Part shown: positions 1-5,984 of the stretch, piece by piece | How positions within the stretch are numbered: position 1 is the stretch's first letter | How the letters are laid out: each line of letters begins with the position of its first letter | Assembly: GCA_013696525.1 (NCBI GenBank) | Contig: JACCYK010000513.1 | Location: 1-8,649 of the forward strand | Length of the DNA stretch: 8,649 nt | Reading direction: 5' to 3' | Source of the DNA: Chloroflexia bacterium | GTDB taxonomy: Bacteria > Chloroflexota > Chloroflexia > Thermomicrobiales > UBA6265 | Translations under genes and position numbers: made by a program | The notes under the pieces: model-generated | What the model was told of the DNA's origin: nothing | The model's input: the letters and a program-made list of their open reading frames with translations, nothing else | The model's database searches: none

Positions 1-1174
1 TCGCCTTATCCGCCACCACCTCGACAAACGTCATCAGGCCCTTGCCCCGGACATTGCCGACATAAGGCCGGTCGAGCAGCGCACTCAACCGGTCGAGCAG
101 GTAGGCGCCGGCCCGGGCCGCGTTCGCCGGCAGGTTTTCGTCCTGGATGATCCGGATGTTCGGCAACGCCACGGCGCAGGCCAGCGGGTGCCCTGAATAC
201 GTAAAACCGTGCATGAACATCTTGTCCGGCTCGCTCAGCACGTCGAAGACCTGGTCCGTGATGGCGACGCCGCCAAGCGGCACGTAGCCGGAGGTAATGC
301 CCTTGGCGAACGAGGCGATATCGGGCTGCACACCGTACTGCTCCATGCCGAACATGGTGCCGGTCCGGCCAAAGCCACAGATCACCTCGTCAAAGATGAG
401 GAGAATGTCGTGCCGCTTCAGCACCGCCGCCATCGCCTGCCAGTACGCCTGGGGCGGCACCACCACGCCGCCGGCGCCCTGGACCGGCTCCGCGATCATG
501 GCCGCGATGCTGCCCGCGCCCTCGCGGGCGATGGTTTCCTCCAACTCGTTGACGAGAAAGGCGACGAAATCAGCTTCGGACATGCCGTCCGCCCCAAACC
601 GGTACTGGAACGGCGGGGTCAGGTGCAGGAATCCCGGCGCCATTGGCCCGAAGCCGTCGTGGTAAGCCGGGATGCCGGTTGCCGCCAGGGCGCCCATGAC
701 GATGCCGTGATAGCCCATCTTGCGGGAGAGGATTTTTATCTTTTCCGGCTTGCCGCGCAGATGCCAATAGTAGCGGGCCATCTTGAGCGCGGTTTCGTTC
801 GATTCCGCCCCGCCCGAGGTGAACTGGAAGTGGTTTAGGTCGCCGGGGAAGATCTCGGCCAGCTTGGCCGCCAGCTCGATCGCGGGGGGCGAGGCCAGGC
901 CGAAAAAGTTCGGCACAAAGGCGACTTCCGACATCTGCTCCGCCGCCGCCGCGACCAGCTCCCGCCGGCCATGGCCGACGTTGATGTTCCAGAGCCCGGC
1001 GAAGGAATCGAGATAGCGGTTGCCGTCGGTATCCCAGATCCAGACATCGTCACCACGGGCCAGCACCAGCGGGCCATGCTGCCGCAGGGCGTGCAAATTC
1101 GAAACCGGGTGGACGAGATGGGCCTTGTCTTGGGCCACGAGCTCGGCGGTGTTCCAGGTCTGTGTCACGGTCAT
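1..1174 (-). CDS. Class III PLP-dependent aminotransferase, 3' end outside window
   Basis: Probable omega-amino acid or polyamine:pyruvate-type transaminase, moving an amino group from a primary amine or omega-amino acid to a keto acid in the cytoplasm. 391 codons are present; the family is usually about 430-460 residues, so roughly the last 50-70 lie beyond the left edge. Fold type I aminotransferase landmarks occur in order: TSGGAESNETALKMAR (about 119-134) for the cofactor phosphate, YHG (155-157), AEPVQGAGG (228-236), IFDEVICGFGRTG (260-272) with the pyridine-binding Asp262, and SFAKGITSGYVPLGG (288-302) with the Schiff-base Lys291. The ATG at 1174-1172 is preceded by AAAGGAG about 10 nt upstream. 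It is divergent from the nucleoside phosphorylase-like gene. The family is very secure, and the ATNESGG-like block reading TSGGAESNE fits the beta-alanine/putrescine:pyruvate branch, but the exact substrate cannot be read from the sequence. Confidence 0.95.
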   Translation of the reverse strand, partial: MTVTQTWNTAELVAQDKAHLVHPVSNLHALRQHGPLVLARGDDVWIWDTDGNRYLDSFAGLWNINVGHGRRELVAAAAEQMSEVAFVPNFFGLASPPAIELAAKLAEIFPGDLNHFQFTSGGAESNETALKMARYYWHLRGKPEKIKILSRKMGYHGIVMGALAATGIPAYHDGFGPMAPGFLHLTPPFQYRFGADGMSEADFVAFLVNELEETIAREGAGSIAAMIAEPVQGAGGVVVPPQAYWQAMAAVLKRHDILLIFDEVICGFGRTGTMFGMEQYGVQPDIASFAKGITSGYVPLGGVAITDQVFDVLSEPDKMFMHGFTYSGHPLACAVALPNIRIIQDENLPANAARAGAYLLDRLSALLDRPYVGNVRGKGLMTFVEVVADKA

Positions 1175-1334
1175 CGCACGCTAGCTCCTTTGCCGATTTG
1201 CCACAACAGGTCACTGCCCCCATGATAGCGTGAACCAGCCGCCTCGTGGAAGAAACCCGGTGCCGCCGATGTCGGGAACATCCGAACCGCACACCCCGCA
1301 TCGGCATCGACCGCCTGAAGTCGCAAGGATAACG
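1175..1334. promoter_or_regulatory. Divergent intergenic region, aminotransferase / nucleoside phosphorylase
   Basis: This 160 bp gap between two divergent genes must hold both promoters. On the minus strand a TATCAT hexamer (1227-1222) is a fair -10 for the aminotransferase, but the hexamer about 18 bp upstream (TTCCAC) is a poor -35. I see no good promoter hexamers for the plus-strand gene and no obvious operator palindrome. The plus-strand reading frame stays open upstream through part of this gap, but the ribosome site argues that coding starts at 1335. Confidence 0.3.
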
Positions 1335-2153
1335 ATGAGCGCTTCTCCGCCTCACACCCGTCCCTTGGCCATACCGGGGCTGTCGCGGTCCGATCACGGC
1401 GAACCGTCGATCTTCCTGCCCGAGAATCTACTCCGCGATGCGCGGCGGCAACGGGGTCTGGGCGAGGGCCGGGTGCCCCCGGTCTGCGTGCTCGATCCCG
1501 ATCTCGACATCGTCCGCTACGTCCGGCGGCGCGATCGCGCCCGCGCGTCACCAATTTGGGCTTGTTACCATACGGACCTCTGGGAAACGGAGTGGGGAGG
1601 ACACGGCCTGGGCATCATCGGCGGCGCGGTGGGCGCCTCGTTCGCGGTCCTGCTCGCCGAGCAGTTGTTTGTCTCCGGCTGCGAATTGCTGATTAGCGTG
1701 ACGTCCGCCGGCCAAATCGCCCGTCATCTCACGCTGCCCGCGACCATCCTGATCGACCGCGCCCTCCGTGGCGAAGGCACGAGCCACGCCTACCTGCCCA
1801 GCGAGGCAGACGTCGAGGCCGAGCCGGGCCAGATCACGGCGGCGGCCAGCGGTCTTGCTGACCGGAACATATCGTTCGTGCAAGGCATGACCTGGACCAC
1901 CGACGCGCCGTTCCGGGAAACGTCAAGCGCCCTGTCGGCAGCGGCGGCGGCCGGCGCCCTGGCGGTCGAAATGGAGGCGGCCGCCCTCTACGCGTTTGCC
2001 CGCGCTCGCCTGCGGCCGGTGGTGTGCGTCGCGATCGTCACCAACCAGATGGCGCAACGAGCGGGGGATTTCGACAAAGGGCCGGAGGACGGCGCCGAGC
2101 ACGCGCTCGCGGTGGTCTCGGCAATTGCCGCGGGGCATCATTCGCCATGCTAA
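1335..2153 (+). CDS. Nucleoside phosphorylase-like protein (PNP/UDP family)
   Basis: Predicted 272-residue cytoplasmic protein of the PNP/uridine phosphorylase superfamily, which splits a nucleoside with phosphate into base and ribose-1-phosphate. The best evidence is TTDAPFRET (188-196) followed by VEMEAAALYAFA (211-222), whose E212-M213-E214 matches the ribose-binding Glu-Met-Glu of uridine phosphorylases. The mid-protein GIIGGAVGASFA and ISVTSAGQI correspond to the glycine-rich central strand region. Two points are unusual. The N-terminal phosphate motif, normally PGDP, reads VLDPDLD (52-58), and the segment that carries a catalytic Asp in purine enzymes reads IVTNQMA. This favours a uridine phosphorylase-like branch, or altered activity. 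The ATG at 1335 has AAGGA five bases upstream; an in-frame ATG at 1230 would add 35 low-complexity residues and has no such site. The doxX gene follows 52 bp after the stop. Confidence 0.85.
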   Translation: MSASPPHTRPLAIPGLSRSDHGEPSIFLPENLLRDARRQRGLGEGRVPPVCVLDPDLDIVRYVRRRDRARASPIWACYHTDLWETEWGGHGLGIIGGAVGASFAVLLAEQLFVSGCELLISVTSAGQIARHLTLPATILIDRALRGEGTSHAYLPSEADVEAEPGQITAAASGLADRNISFVQGMTWTTDAPFRETSSALSAAAAAGALAVEMEAAALYAFARARLRPVVCVAIVTNQMAQRAGDFDKGPEDGAEHALAVVSAIAAGHHSPC

Positions 2154-2205
2154 TTACGTGACCGGATCGCGGATACTCGCTCGCTTCACCCAAGATGGAG
2201 GAATG

Positions 2206-2784
2206 ATGAACGATACCCTAGCTCACCCCACGCCGGCACGTCCGCTCATTGACGGGGTGCTGTTTGGCCGCGGCCTGGCGGTGATCCGGATCTTCTTCGG
2301 CATCATCCTGCTCGCCAACGGCCTGGCTAAGCTCAACCCGGAGCTGGGCCGGATCGACATCGGCGCCTACCACGCCAATCTCGTCACCATGAACGGAGCT
2401 CGCGGTATCCTCGACTTCGAGACCAACGACCGCCGCATCCGGGAAGGAGCCCCGACCGGAACCCAGGTTCCCCTCCTCCGCGGCTTCGTCAACGATGTCG
2501 TCCTCGCCAACTGGAACATCTTTCAGGTGATCATCGTCATCGTCGAGGTTGGTTTCGGCGCCCTCCTGCTGATCGGATTAGCCACTCGCGGCGCGGCCCT
2601 CGTCTGTCTCGGCCAACAGCTCTTTCTGGCCCTGGTCTACTTCTCAAGCAATCGCTGGGCGTTCGAGCAACCGCACGAGTACATCCCGCTGATCGTCCTC
2701 AGCCTGGTGCCCGCCGGCCGGGTCTGGGGCGTTGACGCCGCGATCATCCGCCGCTGGCCCGAGCTGCGGCGCTGGCCGTTCTGA
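2206..2784 (+). CDS. DoxX-family small integral membrane protein
   Basis: Predicted 192-residue membrane protein of the DoxX/DoxD type. These four-helix proteins are linked in some organisms to terminal quinol oxidase subunits or thiol/redox stress, but most have no settled role. Hydrophobic segments lie near residues 24-42, 105-124, 126-146 and 159-175. Typical DoxX features are the first-helix pattern RIFFGIILLANGLAKL, the NWNIFQ segment before helix 2, and the closing GRVWGVD. The insert between helices 1 and 2 (about 45-100) is longer than in minimal DoxX proteins. GGAGG at 2197-2201 leaves 4 nt before the ATG at 2206 but only 1 nt before the overlapping ATG at 2203, so 2206 is preferred. 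The frame is open further upstream but there it overlaps the phosphorylase gene. The stop codon touches the first 37 bp repeat. Confidence 0.85.
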   Translation: MNDTLAHPTPARPLIDGVLFGRGLAVIRIFFGIILLANGLAKLNPELGRIDIGAYHANLVTMNGARGILDFETNDRRIREGAPTGTQVPLLRGFVNDVVLANWNIFQVIIVIVEVGFGALLLIGLATRGAALVCLGQQLFLALVYFSSNRWAFEQPHEYIPLIVLSLVPAGRVWGVDAAIIRRWPELRRWPF

Positions 2785-2857
2785 TCGTGAGGCGTGAGGC
2801 AGTCACGCTCGCGATGTCAAATCGTGAGTCGTGAGGCAGTCACGCTCGCGATGTTAA
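2784..2857 (+). repeat. Two tandem 37 bp hairpin-forming repeats after doxX
   Basis: Units 2784-2820 and 2821-2857 are head to tail and differ at only two positions. Each has an imperfect dyad: ATCGTGAG, one bulged base (G or T), CGTGA, a 5 nt loop GGCAG, TCACG, then CTCGCGAT, followed by a 5 nt spacer (GTCAA or GTTAA). That gives a 13 bp stem. The one non-Watson-Crick pair is T with G on the plus strand, which is a G-U wobble in plus-strand RNA but an A-C mismatch in minus-strand RNA. This suggests the structure matters in the doxX transcript, for example for mRNA end protection or termination, though there is no T-run for a classic intrinsic terminator. The first unit starts on the last base of the doxX stop codon. 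Confidence 0.8.
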
Positions 2858-2911
2858 GTGGAAACCGTACCGATGCGGCCGCGATTCCCGCACCATTCAC
2901 TCGGAGTCTGT

Positions 2912-2946
2912 ATCACGACTCCCGACTCACGATTTCCGACTCACGA
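2912..2946 (-). repeat. Five heptamer repeats covering the 3' end of the dedA gene
   Basis: Read on the minus strand these are TCGTGAG, TCGGAAA, TCGTGAG, TCGGGAG and TCGTGAT, an exact 7 bp period (14 bp in pairs). They encode residues 210-219 of the DedA protein and its TGA stop. The same TCGTGAG core occurs on the opposite strand in the 37 bp units about 60 bp away, so the two clusters are inverted relative to each other. A short dyad, GGAGTC (2903-2908) with GACTCC (2917-2922), overlaps the dedA stop. Tandem heptamers of this style resemble the STRR repeats described in cyanobacteria, but no family assignment can be made here. Confidence 0.75.
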
Positions 2947-3572
2947 CGCCGCGGCTTGGCGAGGACGCGCTTCCAGATGTACAAGGCGATCCCCAGCACG
3001 AGCAGGATCATGACCGGGTATTCGAGCAGTGAGGTGTACTCGCCGACCGCTTCCCAGTTCTCGCCCAGCCACCAGCCGCCCAGCACCAGCACGCTGTTCC
3101 AGAGGCCGCTGCCGATCGCGGTGTAGAGGATGAAGACCGGCAGGCTCATTTGGCGCAGCCCGGCCGGGACCGAGATGATGCTGCGCACGATCGGCAGCAG
3201 CCGGCAGAGCAGCACCGCCTTGCCGCCGTGGCGGTCAAACCACCCGTTCGCCAGGTCGAGGTCATCCTCGGTGATCGCGAACCACTTGCCGTACCGGTTC
3301 ACCAGCCAGCGGATGCGCCGGTCGCCAAACCAGGCGCCAAGCCAATAAAGAACCAGGGCGCCCGCTACCGCCCCGACCGTCGCCGCCACGATCACCGCCG
3401 GCAGCCACATCCGGCCCTGGCCCGCCAGAAACCCGGCCAGGGGCAAGATCGCTTCCGAGGGGATCGGGGGGAAAACATTCTCGAGAAAGATCAGCAACGC
3501 CACGCCGGGGTAACCAAGCGCTCCAATCACATCGGTGGCGAACGTCGCCAGCCACTCAATAAATCCACTCAA
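2913..3572 (-). CDS. DedA-family membrane protein
   Basis: Predicted 219-residue polytopic inner-membrane protein of the DedA (SNARE-associated/VTT) family. Members are implicated in recycling undecaprenyl phosphate or other lipid carriers and in membrane homeostasis. Family landmarks are FLENVFPPIPSEAILPLAG (29-47), with Glu31 and the PPIPSE re-entrant motif, GALVLYWLGAWFG (71-83), RLLPIVRSIISVPAG (124-138), with the conserved Arg124 and Arg130, and GSGLWN (154-159). The start is the TTG at 3572-3570: TGA lies in frame nine bases upstream, no ATG occurs before residue 55, and the resulting N-terminus aligns well with typical DedA proteins. A GGGAG lies about 10 nt upstream. The last ten residues, RESEIVSRES, are encoded by DNA heptamer repeats and are unlikely to be functionally conserved. 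The gene converges on doxX and lies 197 bp downstream of the binding-protein genes on the same strand. Confidence 0.93.
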   Translation of the reverse strand: MSGFIEWLATFATDVIGALGYPGVALLIFLENVFPPIPSEAILPLAGFLAGQGRMWLPAVIVAATVGAVAGALVLYWLGAWFGDRRIRWLVNRYGKWFAITEDDLDLANGWFDRHGGKAVLLCRLLPIVRSIISVPAGLRQMSLPVFILYTAIGSGLWNSVLVLGGWWLGENWEAVGEYTSLLEYPVMILLVLGIALYIWKRVLAKPRRRESEIVSRES

Positions 3573-3769
3573 TGTCGCTCAACTCCCATGGCACGAGGCG
3601 CCGCCGGATAGGATTCGAAACACGCGAACCCAAGCGAACGGGTTGTACCACAAGAGGAGAGCCACGAGACGGAATGAGTGCGGTTCGCGAACCAGATGGC
3701 GACCAGGGCAGCTATGCGGGCGGGTGGCCGCCCCGGTCACGGACTCAACGGAGGAGGGTCGCCAGCCAG
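3573..3769. promoter_or_regulatory. Intergenic region upstream of dedA with small palindromes
   Basis: This 197 bp gap lies between the end of the first binding-protein gene and the dedA start, both on the minus strand. It contains a perfect 12 bp palindrome, GGTTCGCGAACC (3682-3693), and a dyad AACCC/GGGTT with an 8 nt loop (3627-3644). It also has repeated GTTCGC words on the minus strand and a GC-rich hairpin near the upstream gene (listed separately). I see no convincing -35/-10 pair for dedA. The TTCGAATCC word (3619-3611, minus strand) looks like a tRNA T-loop but does not fold into one. Confidence 0.3.
3718..3733 (-). terminator. GC-rich hairpin after the binding-protein genes, possible terminator
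   Basis: GGGCGG and CCGCCC form a perfect 6 bp stem around a 4 nt loop, 36 bp downstream of the first binding-protein stop codon in the direction of transcription. There is no following T-run, so intrinsic termination would be weak; a Rho-dependent end or an mRNA-stabilising hairpin is equally possible. Confidence 0.3.
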
Positions 3770-4798
3770 CTACGGAACGACGCTGGCATCGGCGGCGTGA
3801 ATGGCGGCCGCCAGCTCTCGCAACACCGGCGCATACCCGAGGTAGCTGTACGACGGTTCTGGATACCAGCCTGCCACTTGTCCGGCAACGACCGCTGGCA
3901 GCGCCCGCCAGGTCTCGAATTCCGACAGTTGCTCGAGGGTCAACGACTGCGTCCGCGCATCGTTGAGAATGAGGTCAGCCGGGTATTTGTTCGCCTGCTC
4001 CCAGCTCAGCGCGTCCCAAAACTCGTCACCATCGACCGGCACCACATCCAGCCCCAACTCCCGGAAATAGATGAGATCTTTCGCGAACTCGGGATTTGCC
4101 ACGTACAAGGTGTCGTGATCGCCGGCGACGGCGATGACCGACAACCCGGGCTTCTCCACGATGGCCGCGCGCAGATCGTCCTCCGCCGCCAGAAACTCCT
4201 CCCTGGCCGCAACGTTCGCGGACGAGTCAAGATCCGCCCCAAGGTCGCCGGCCAGCTCCGCGAAGCGTTCCAGCACCCTCCTGATCGAAACCCCCTGGAC
4301 TTGAATGCCCACCGTGGCGACCAGCCCGGCGACCGTCTCGGCCACCTCCTCGGGGACATACCAGAGGGGCGAATCGGCGTAAAGCTGGCTGACTAGGAGG
4401 TCCGGCTCCAGCGCGACGAACTCCTCCAGGTCGAAATCGCCCCAGATTTCCCCGATCGAGACAACCTCGGCCAAATCCATATTGCCAGATTGGGGATCCT
4501 GCGTCCCGTCTTCCCGTTGCGATGGGCCGAAGATCCCGACCGGCCGCACCCCATAATCCCACAAGGCGGCGGCCGCGCTGACCTGGGCCACCACCCGTTC
4601 CGGCGGCGCCGGCAGCACCGTCGTCACCCCCCGGTCGTCGGTGAAGGTCCACTTACCCCCGCCGACCGGCGATCCCGCCGCCGGAGTGCCTGCTTGCGCC
4701 CTGGCCGTTCCAGCATTGGCAAGCAACACCACGGCCGGGCCGGTGGCCAGGAATCGCCGCCGGTCGAACCGGGTGGGACGAGGCTCAAACGCTGACAT
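3770..4798 (-). CDS. Iron-chelate ABC transporter substrate-binding protein, Tat-exported (paralogue 1)
   Basis: Predicted 342-residue extracytoplasmic binding protein of the Fe-siderophore/haem/cobalamin class (Peripla_BP_2, FepB/FhuD-like), delivering ligand to the FecCD permeases encoded divergently. The N-terminus has a twin-arginine signal, FDRRRFLATG, then a hydrophobic stretch ending TARAQAG. This fits signal peptidase I cleavage (ARA/QA). No lipobox cysteine is present. The mature domain begins WTFTDDRG, then LPAPPERVV, ALWDYGVRPVGIFGP, VVSIG...FDLEEFVALEPDLLV and LWYVPE. The C-lobe has LYVANP, LSWEQANKYPADLIL and WRALPAVVAGQV. It ends DASVVP, nearly identical to its neighbour. AGGAGG lies 5 nt before the second of two adjacent ATGs (4798) but 2 nt before the first (4801), so 4798 is preferred. 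It follows paralogue 2 by about 20 bp in one operon. The superfamily is secure, but the exact ligand is unknown. Confidence 0.92.
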   Translation of the reverse strand: MSAFEPRPTRFDRRRFLATGPAVVLLANAGTARAQAGTPAAGSPVGGGKWTFTDDRGVTTVLPAPPERVVAQVSAAAALWDYGVRPVGIFGPSQREDGTQDPQSGNMDLAEVVSIGEIWGDFDLEEFVALEPDLLVSQLYADSPLWYVPEEVAETVAGLVATVGIQVQGVSIRRVLERFAELAGDLGADLDSSANVAAREEFLAAEDDLRAAIVEKPGLSVIAVAGDHDTLYVANPEFAKDLIYFRELGLDVVPVDGDEFWDALSWEQANKYPADLILNDARTQSLTLEQLSEFETWRALPAVVAGQVAGWYPEPSYSYLGYAPVLRELAAAIHAADASVVP

Positions 4799-4819
4799 CA
4801 TGTCCTCCTTTGTCTTTGG

Positions 4820-5836
4820 CTACGCGACTACGCTGGCGTCTGTCTGCCTGATGATCTCGGTCAGCTCGCGCACGATGTTGGAAAATGCCCGCCGCCCATA
4901 GGGGGCAACGGCATGCCACGGTCCGACCTGGCCGGCTTGGACCGCGGGCAGGGATTGCCAGGTCCCGATCGGGTCAAGGACAGGGAACGGCACCCCGCCG
5001 CCGCGGTTGTCGACAAGGATCAGGTCGGCTTGGTATTTCGCGGCCTGTTCCCAGCTCAGGATTTCCCACCGTTCTTCGGTCTCTGGCTCGATGATCGGCA
5101 GCCCCGCCGCCAAGAAGAACCGGAGGTCACCAAACCAGCTCGGATTGGCGACGTAGATCTCGTCCGGCGAGGCCGAGATCACCAGCGCGGTCAGCCCTTC
5201 GGCCTCGGCAAGGAGGTCGCGCAACTCCGCTTCCGCCGCCGTGAACTCGTTCCGCGTGGCGACAATCCCGGGAGCGTCGAGATCCGCCGCGAGCGCCGCC
5301 GCCAGCGATTCGATGTCCTCGATCAGGCCCAGGTGCCCCCGATCACTCGGCGTCACGCCAAAGGTCGGCACAATCGCCTCGACCGTGGCGCTGGCGTCTT
5401 CCGGCACATACCAGAGCGTGTTGGGCACGTCCGGCAGCGACAGCCCCACCAACAGATCAGGATCCAGGGCGATCAACCGCTCCAGGTCGAACTCCTCCCA
5501 ATCGCCGATCGAGACGACCGCATCGAGGTCCACTTCACCAATCTGGGGATCAGGTGAGCCATCTTCCTGCCGGAATGGCCCGAACACCCCAACCGGCCGC
5601 ACTCCCAACTCCCACAACGCCGCGGCCACCGGCGAGAAGGCGACCACTCGCTCCGGCCGGGTCGGCAGTGAAATCGTGTTCCCGCGGCCGTCGGTCATTG
5701 CCCAGCCGCTGGCCGATGGCGTCCCCGCGTCCTGGGCCAGTGCCGGCCGGCACATCGCCGTCGCGATGAGTCCCGACACCGCCAGGAACGATCGCCGGCT
5801 AGCGACACGCGCTAACGACTCCCGAAATGTCGTCAT
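4820..5836 (-). CDS. Iron-chelate ABC transporter substrate-binding protein, Tat-exported (paralogue 2)
   Basis: Predicted 338-residue binding protein, homologous along its whole length to the downstream gene product and first in the minus-strand operon. The signal region has the Tat motif ASRRSFLAVSG (Arg14-Arg15) and a probable AxA cleavage site in PALAQDAG. A cysteine occurs in TAMCRPALA, but Met precedes it and the context is not a lipobox. Shared blocks with paralogue 1 are ALWELGVRPVGVFGP, VDLDAVVSIG, FDLERLIALDPDLLV, LWYVPE, IYVANP, ILSWEQAAKYQADLIL, WQSLPAVQAGQV and the TDASVV C-terminus. The two differ most in the loops after LLV, between the lobes, and near 290-300 (GGGVPFPVLDP against TQSLTLEQLSEF), where ligand contacts could sit. 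AAGGAGG lies 4 nt before the ATG. The 5' leader carries a short dyad overlapping that ribosome site. Confidence 0.93.
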   Translation of the reverse strand: MTTFRESLARVASRRSFLAVSGLIATAMCRPALAQDAGTPSASGWAMTDGRGNTISLPTRPERVVAFSPVAAALWELGVRPVGVFGPFRQEDGSPDPQIGEVDLDAVVSIGDWEEFDLERLIALDPDLLVGLSLPDVPNTLWYVPEDASATVEAIVPTFGVTPSDRGHLGLIEDIESLAAALAADLDAPGIVATRNEFTAAEAELRDLLAEAEGLTALVISASPDEIYVANPSWFGDLRFFLAAGLPIIEPETEERWEILSWEQAAKYQADLILVDNRGGGVPFPVLDPIGTWQSLPAVQAGQVGPWHAVAPYGRRAFSNIVRELTEIIRQTDASVVA

Positions 5837-5925
5837 GGCTCCTCCTTGACCACGGTCAACGCTCAGGCTTGCTTGCGACTGCTCCGGCGATCGGGTTACG
5901 CTGCCCGACCTCTCGAACCTCCCTC

Positions 5926-5953
5926 TTGCAATTCCGACTGAATCAGTCAGAAT
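5926..5953 (+). promoter_or_regulatory. Candidate promoter of the permease/ATPase operon
   Basis: TTGCAA (5926-5931) and CAGAAT (5948-5953) are separated by 16 bp, each matching four of six sigma70-type positions. Transcription would begin near 5960, about 40 nt before the ATG. The palindrome fills the spacer and covers the -10, a position typical for repression. Confidence 0.4.
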
Positions 5954-5954
5954 T
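5930..5954. promoter_or_regulatory. 25 bp near-perfect palindrome, candidate operator
   Basis: The left arm AATTCCGACTGA and right arm TCAGTCAGAATT flank a single central A at 5942, and 11 of 12 positions pair (mismatch at 5935/5949). The inner part is a 7-1-7 arrangement, CGACTGA-A-TCAGTCA, the geometry of Fur-family sites, but the bases do not match the known Fur, PerR or Zur consensus or the TTAGGTTAG-type DtxR/IdeR box. It lies over the spacer and -10 of the plus-strand promoter candidate and just downstream of the -10 of the minus-strand one. Binding there could repress both operons. An iron- or metal-sensing repressor is the natural guess from the gene content, but the regulator is not encoded in the window. 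Confidence 0.7.
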
Positions 5955-5956
5955 AG

Positions 5957-5984
5957 AGTAGACAGCGGGGCGGAGCCCTGTCAA
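5957..5984 (-). promoter_or_regulatory. Candidate promoter of the binding-protein operon
   Basis: On the minus strand a perfect TTGACA (5984-5979) is followed after 16 bp by TCTACT (5962-5957), which matches four of six -10 positions. A closer -10 match, TCTAAT (5957-5952), would need a 21 bp spacer and is less likely. Transcription would start inside the 25 bp palindrome. This puts the two divergent promoters almost back to back around one operator. Confidence 0.45.

Noticed and set aside
209..838. Open plus-strand frame opposite the aminotransferase
   Set aside because: The minus strand encodes all the aminotransferase motifs continuously through this stretch; the plus frame is a His/Arg-rich shadow.
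1996..2205. Longer N-terminus for the DoxX protein
   Set aside because: The extra frame overlaps the phosphorylase coding sequence, reads as Arg/Ser-rich shadow sequence, and lacks a ribosome site; GGAGG sits directly before 2206.
2784..2857. CRISPR-like array
   Set aside because: There are only two directly adjoining 37 bp units without unique spacers, and no cas genes nearby.
3600..3680. Possible minus-strand tRNA, suggested by TTCGAATCC followed by a GC-rich end
   Set aside because: The bases flanking the T-loop-like word do not form a 5 bp stem, and no matching acceptor or anticodon stem is found.
5740..5758. Lipobox cysteine in paralogue 2 (TAMCRPALA)
   Set aside because: The residue before Cys is Met and no Leu is at -3, so it does not fit the lipobox; the following ALA/QD is a better cleavage site.
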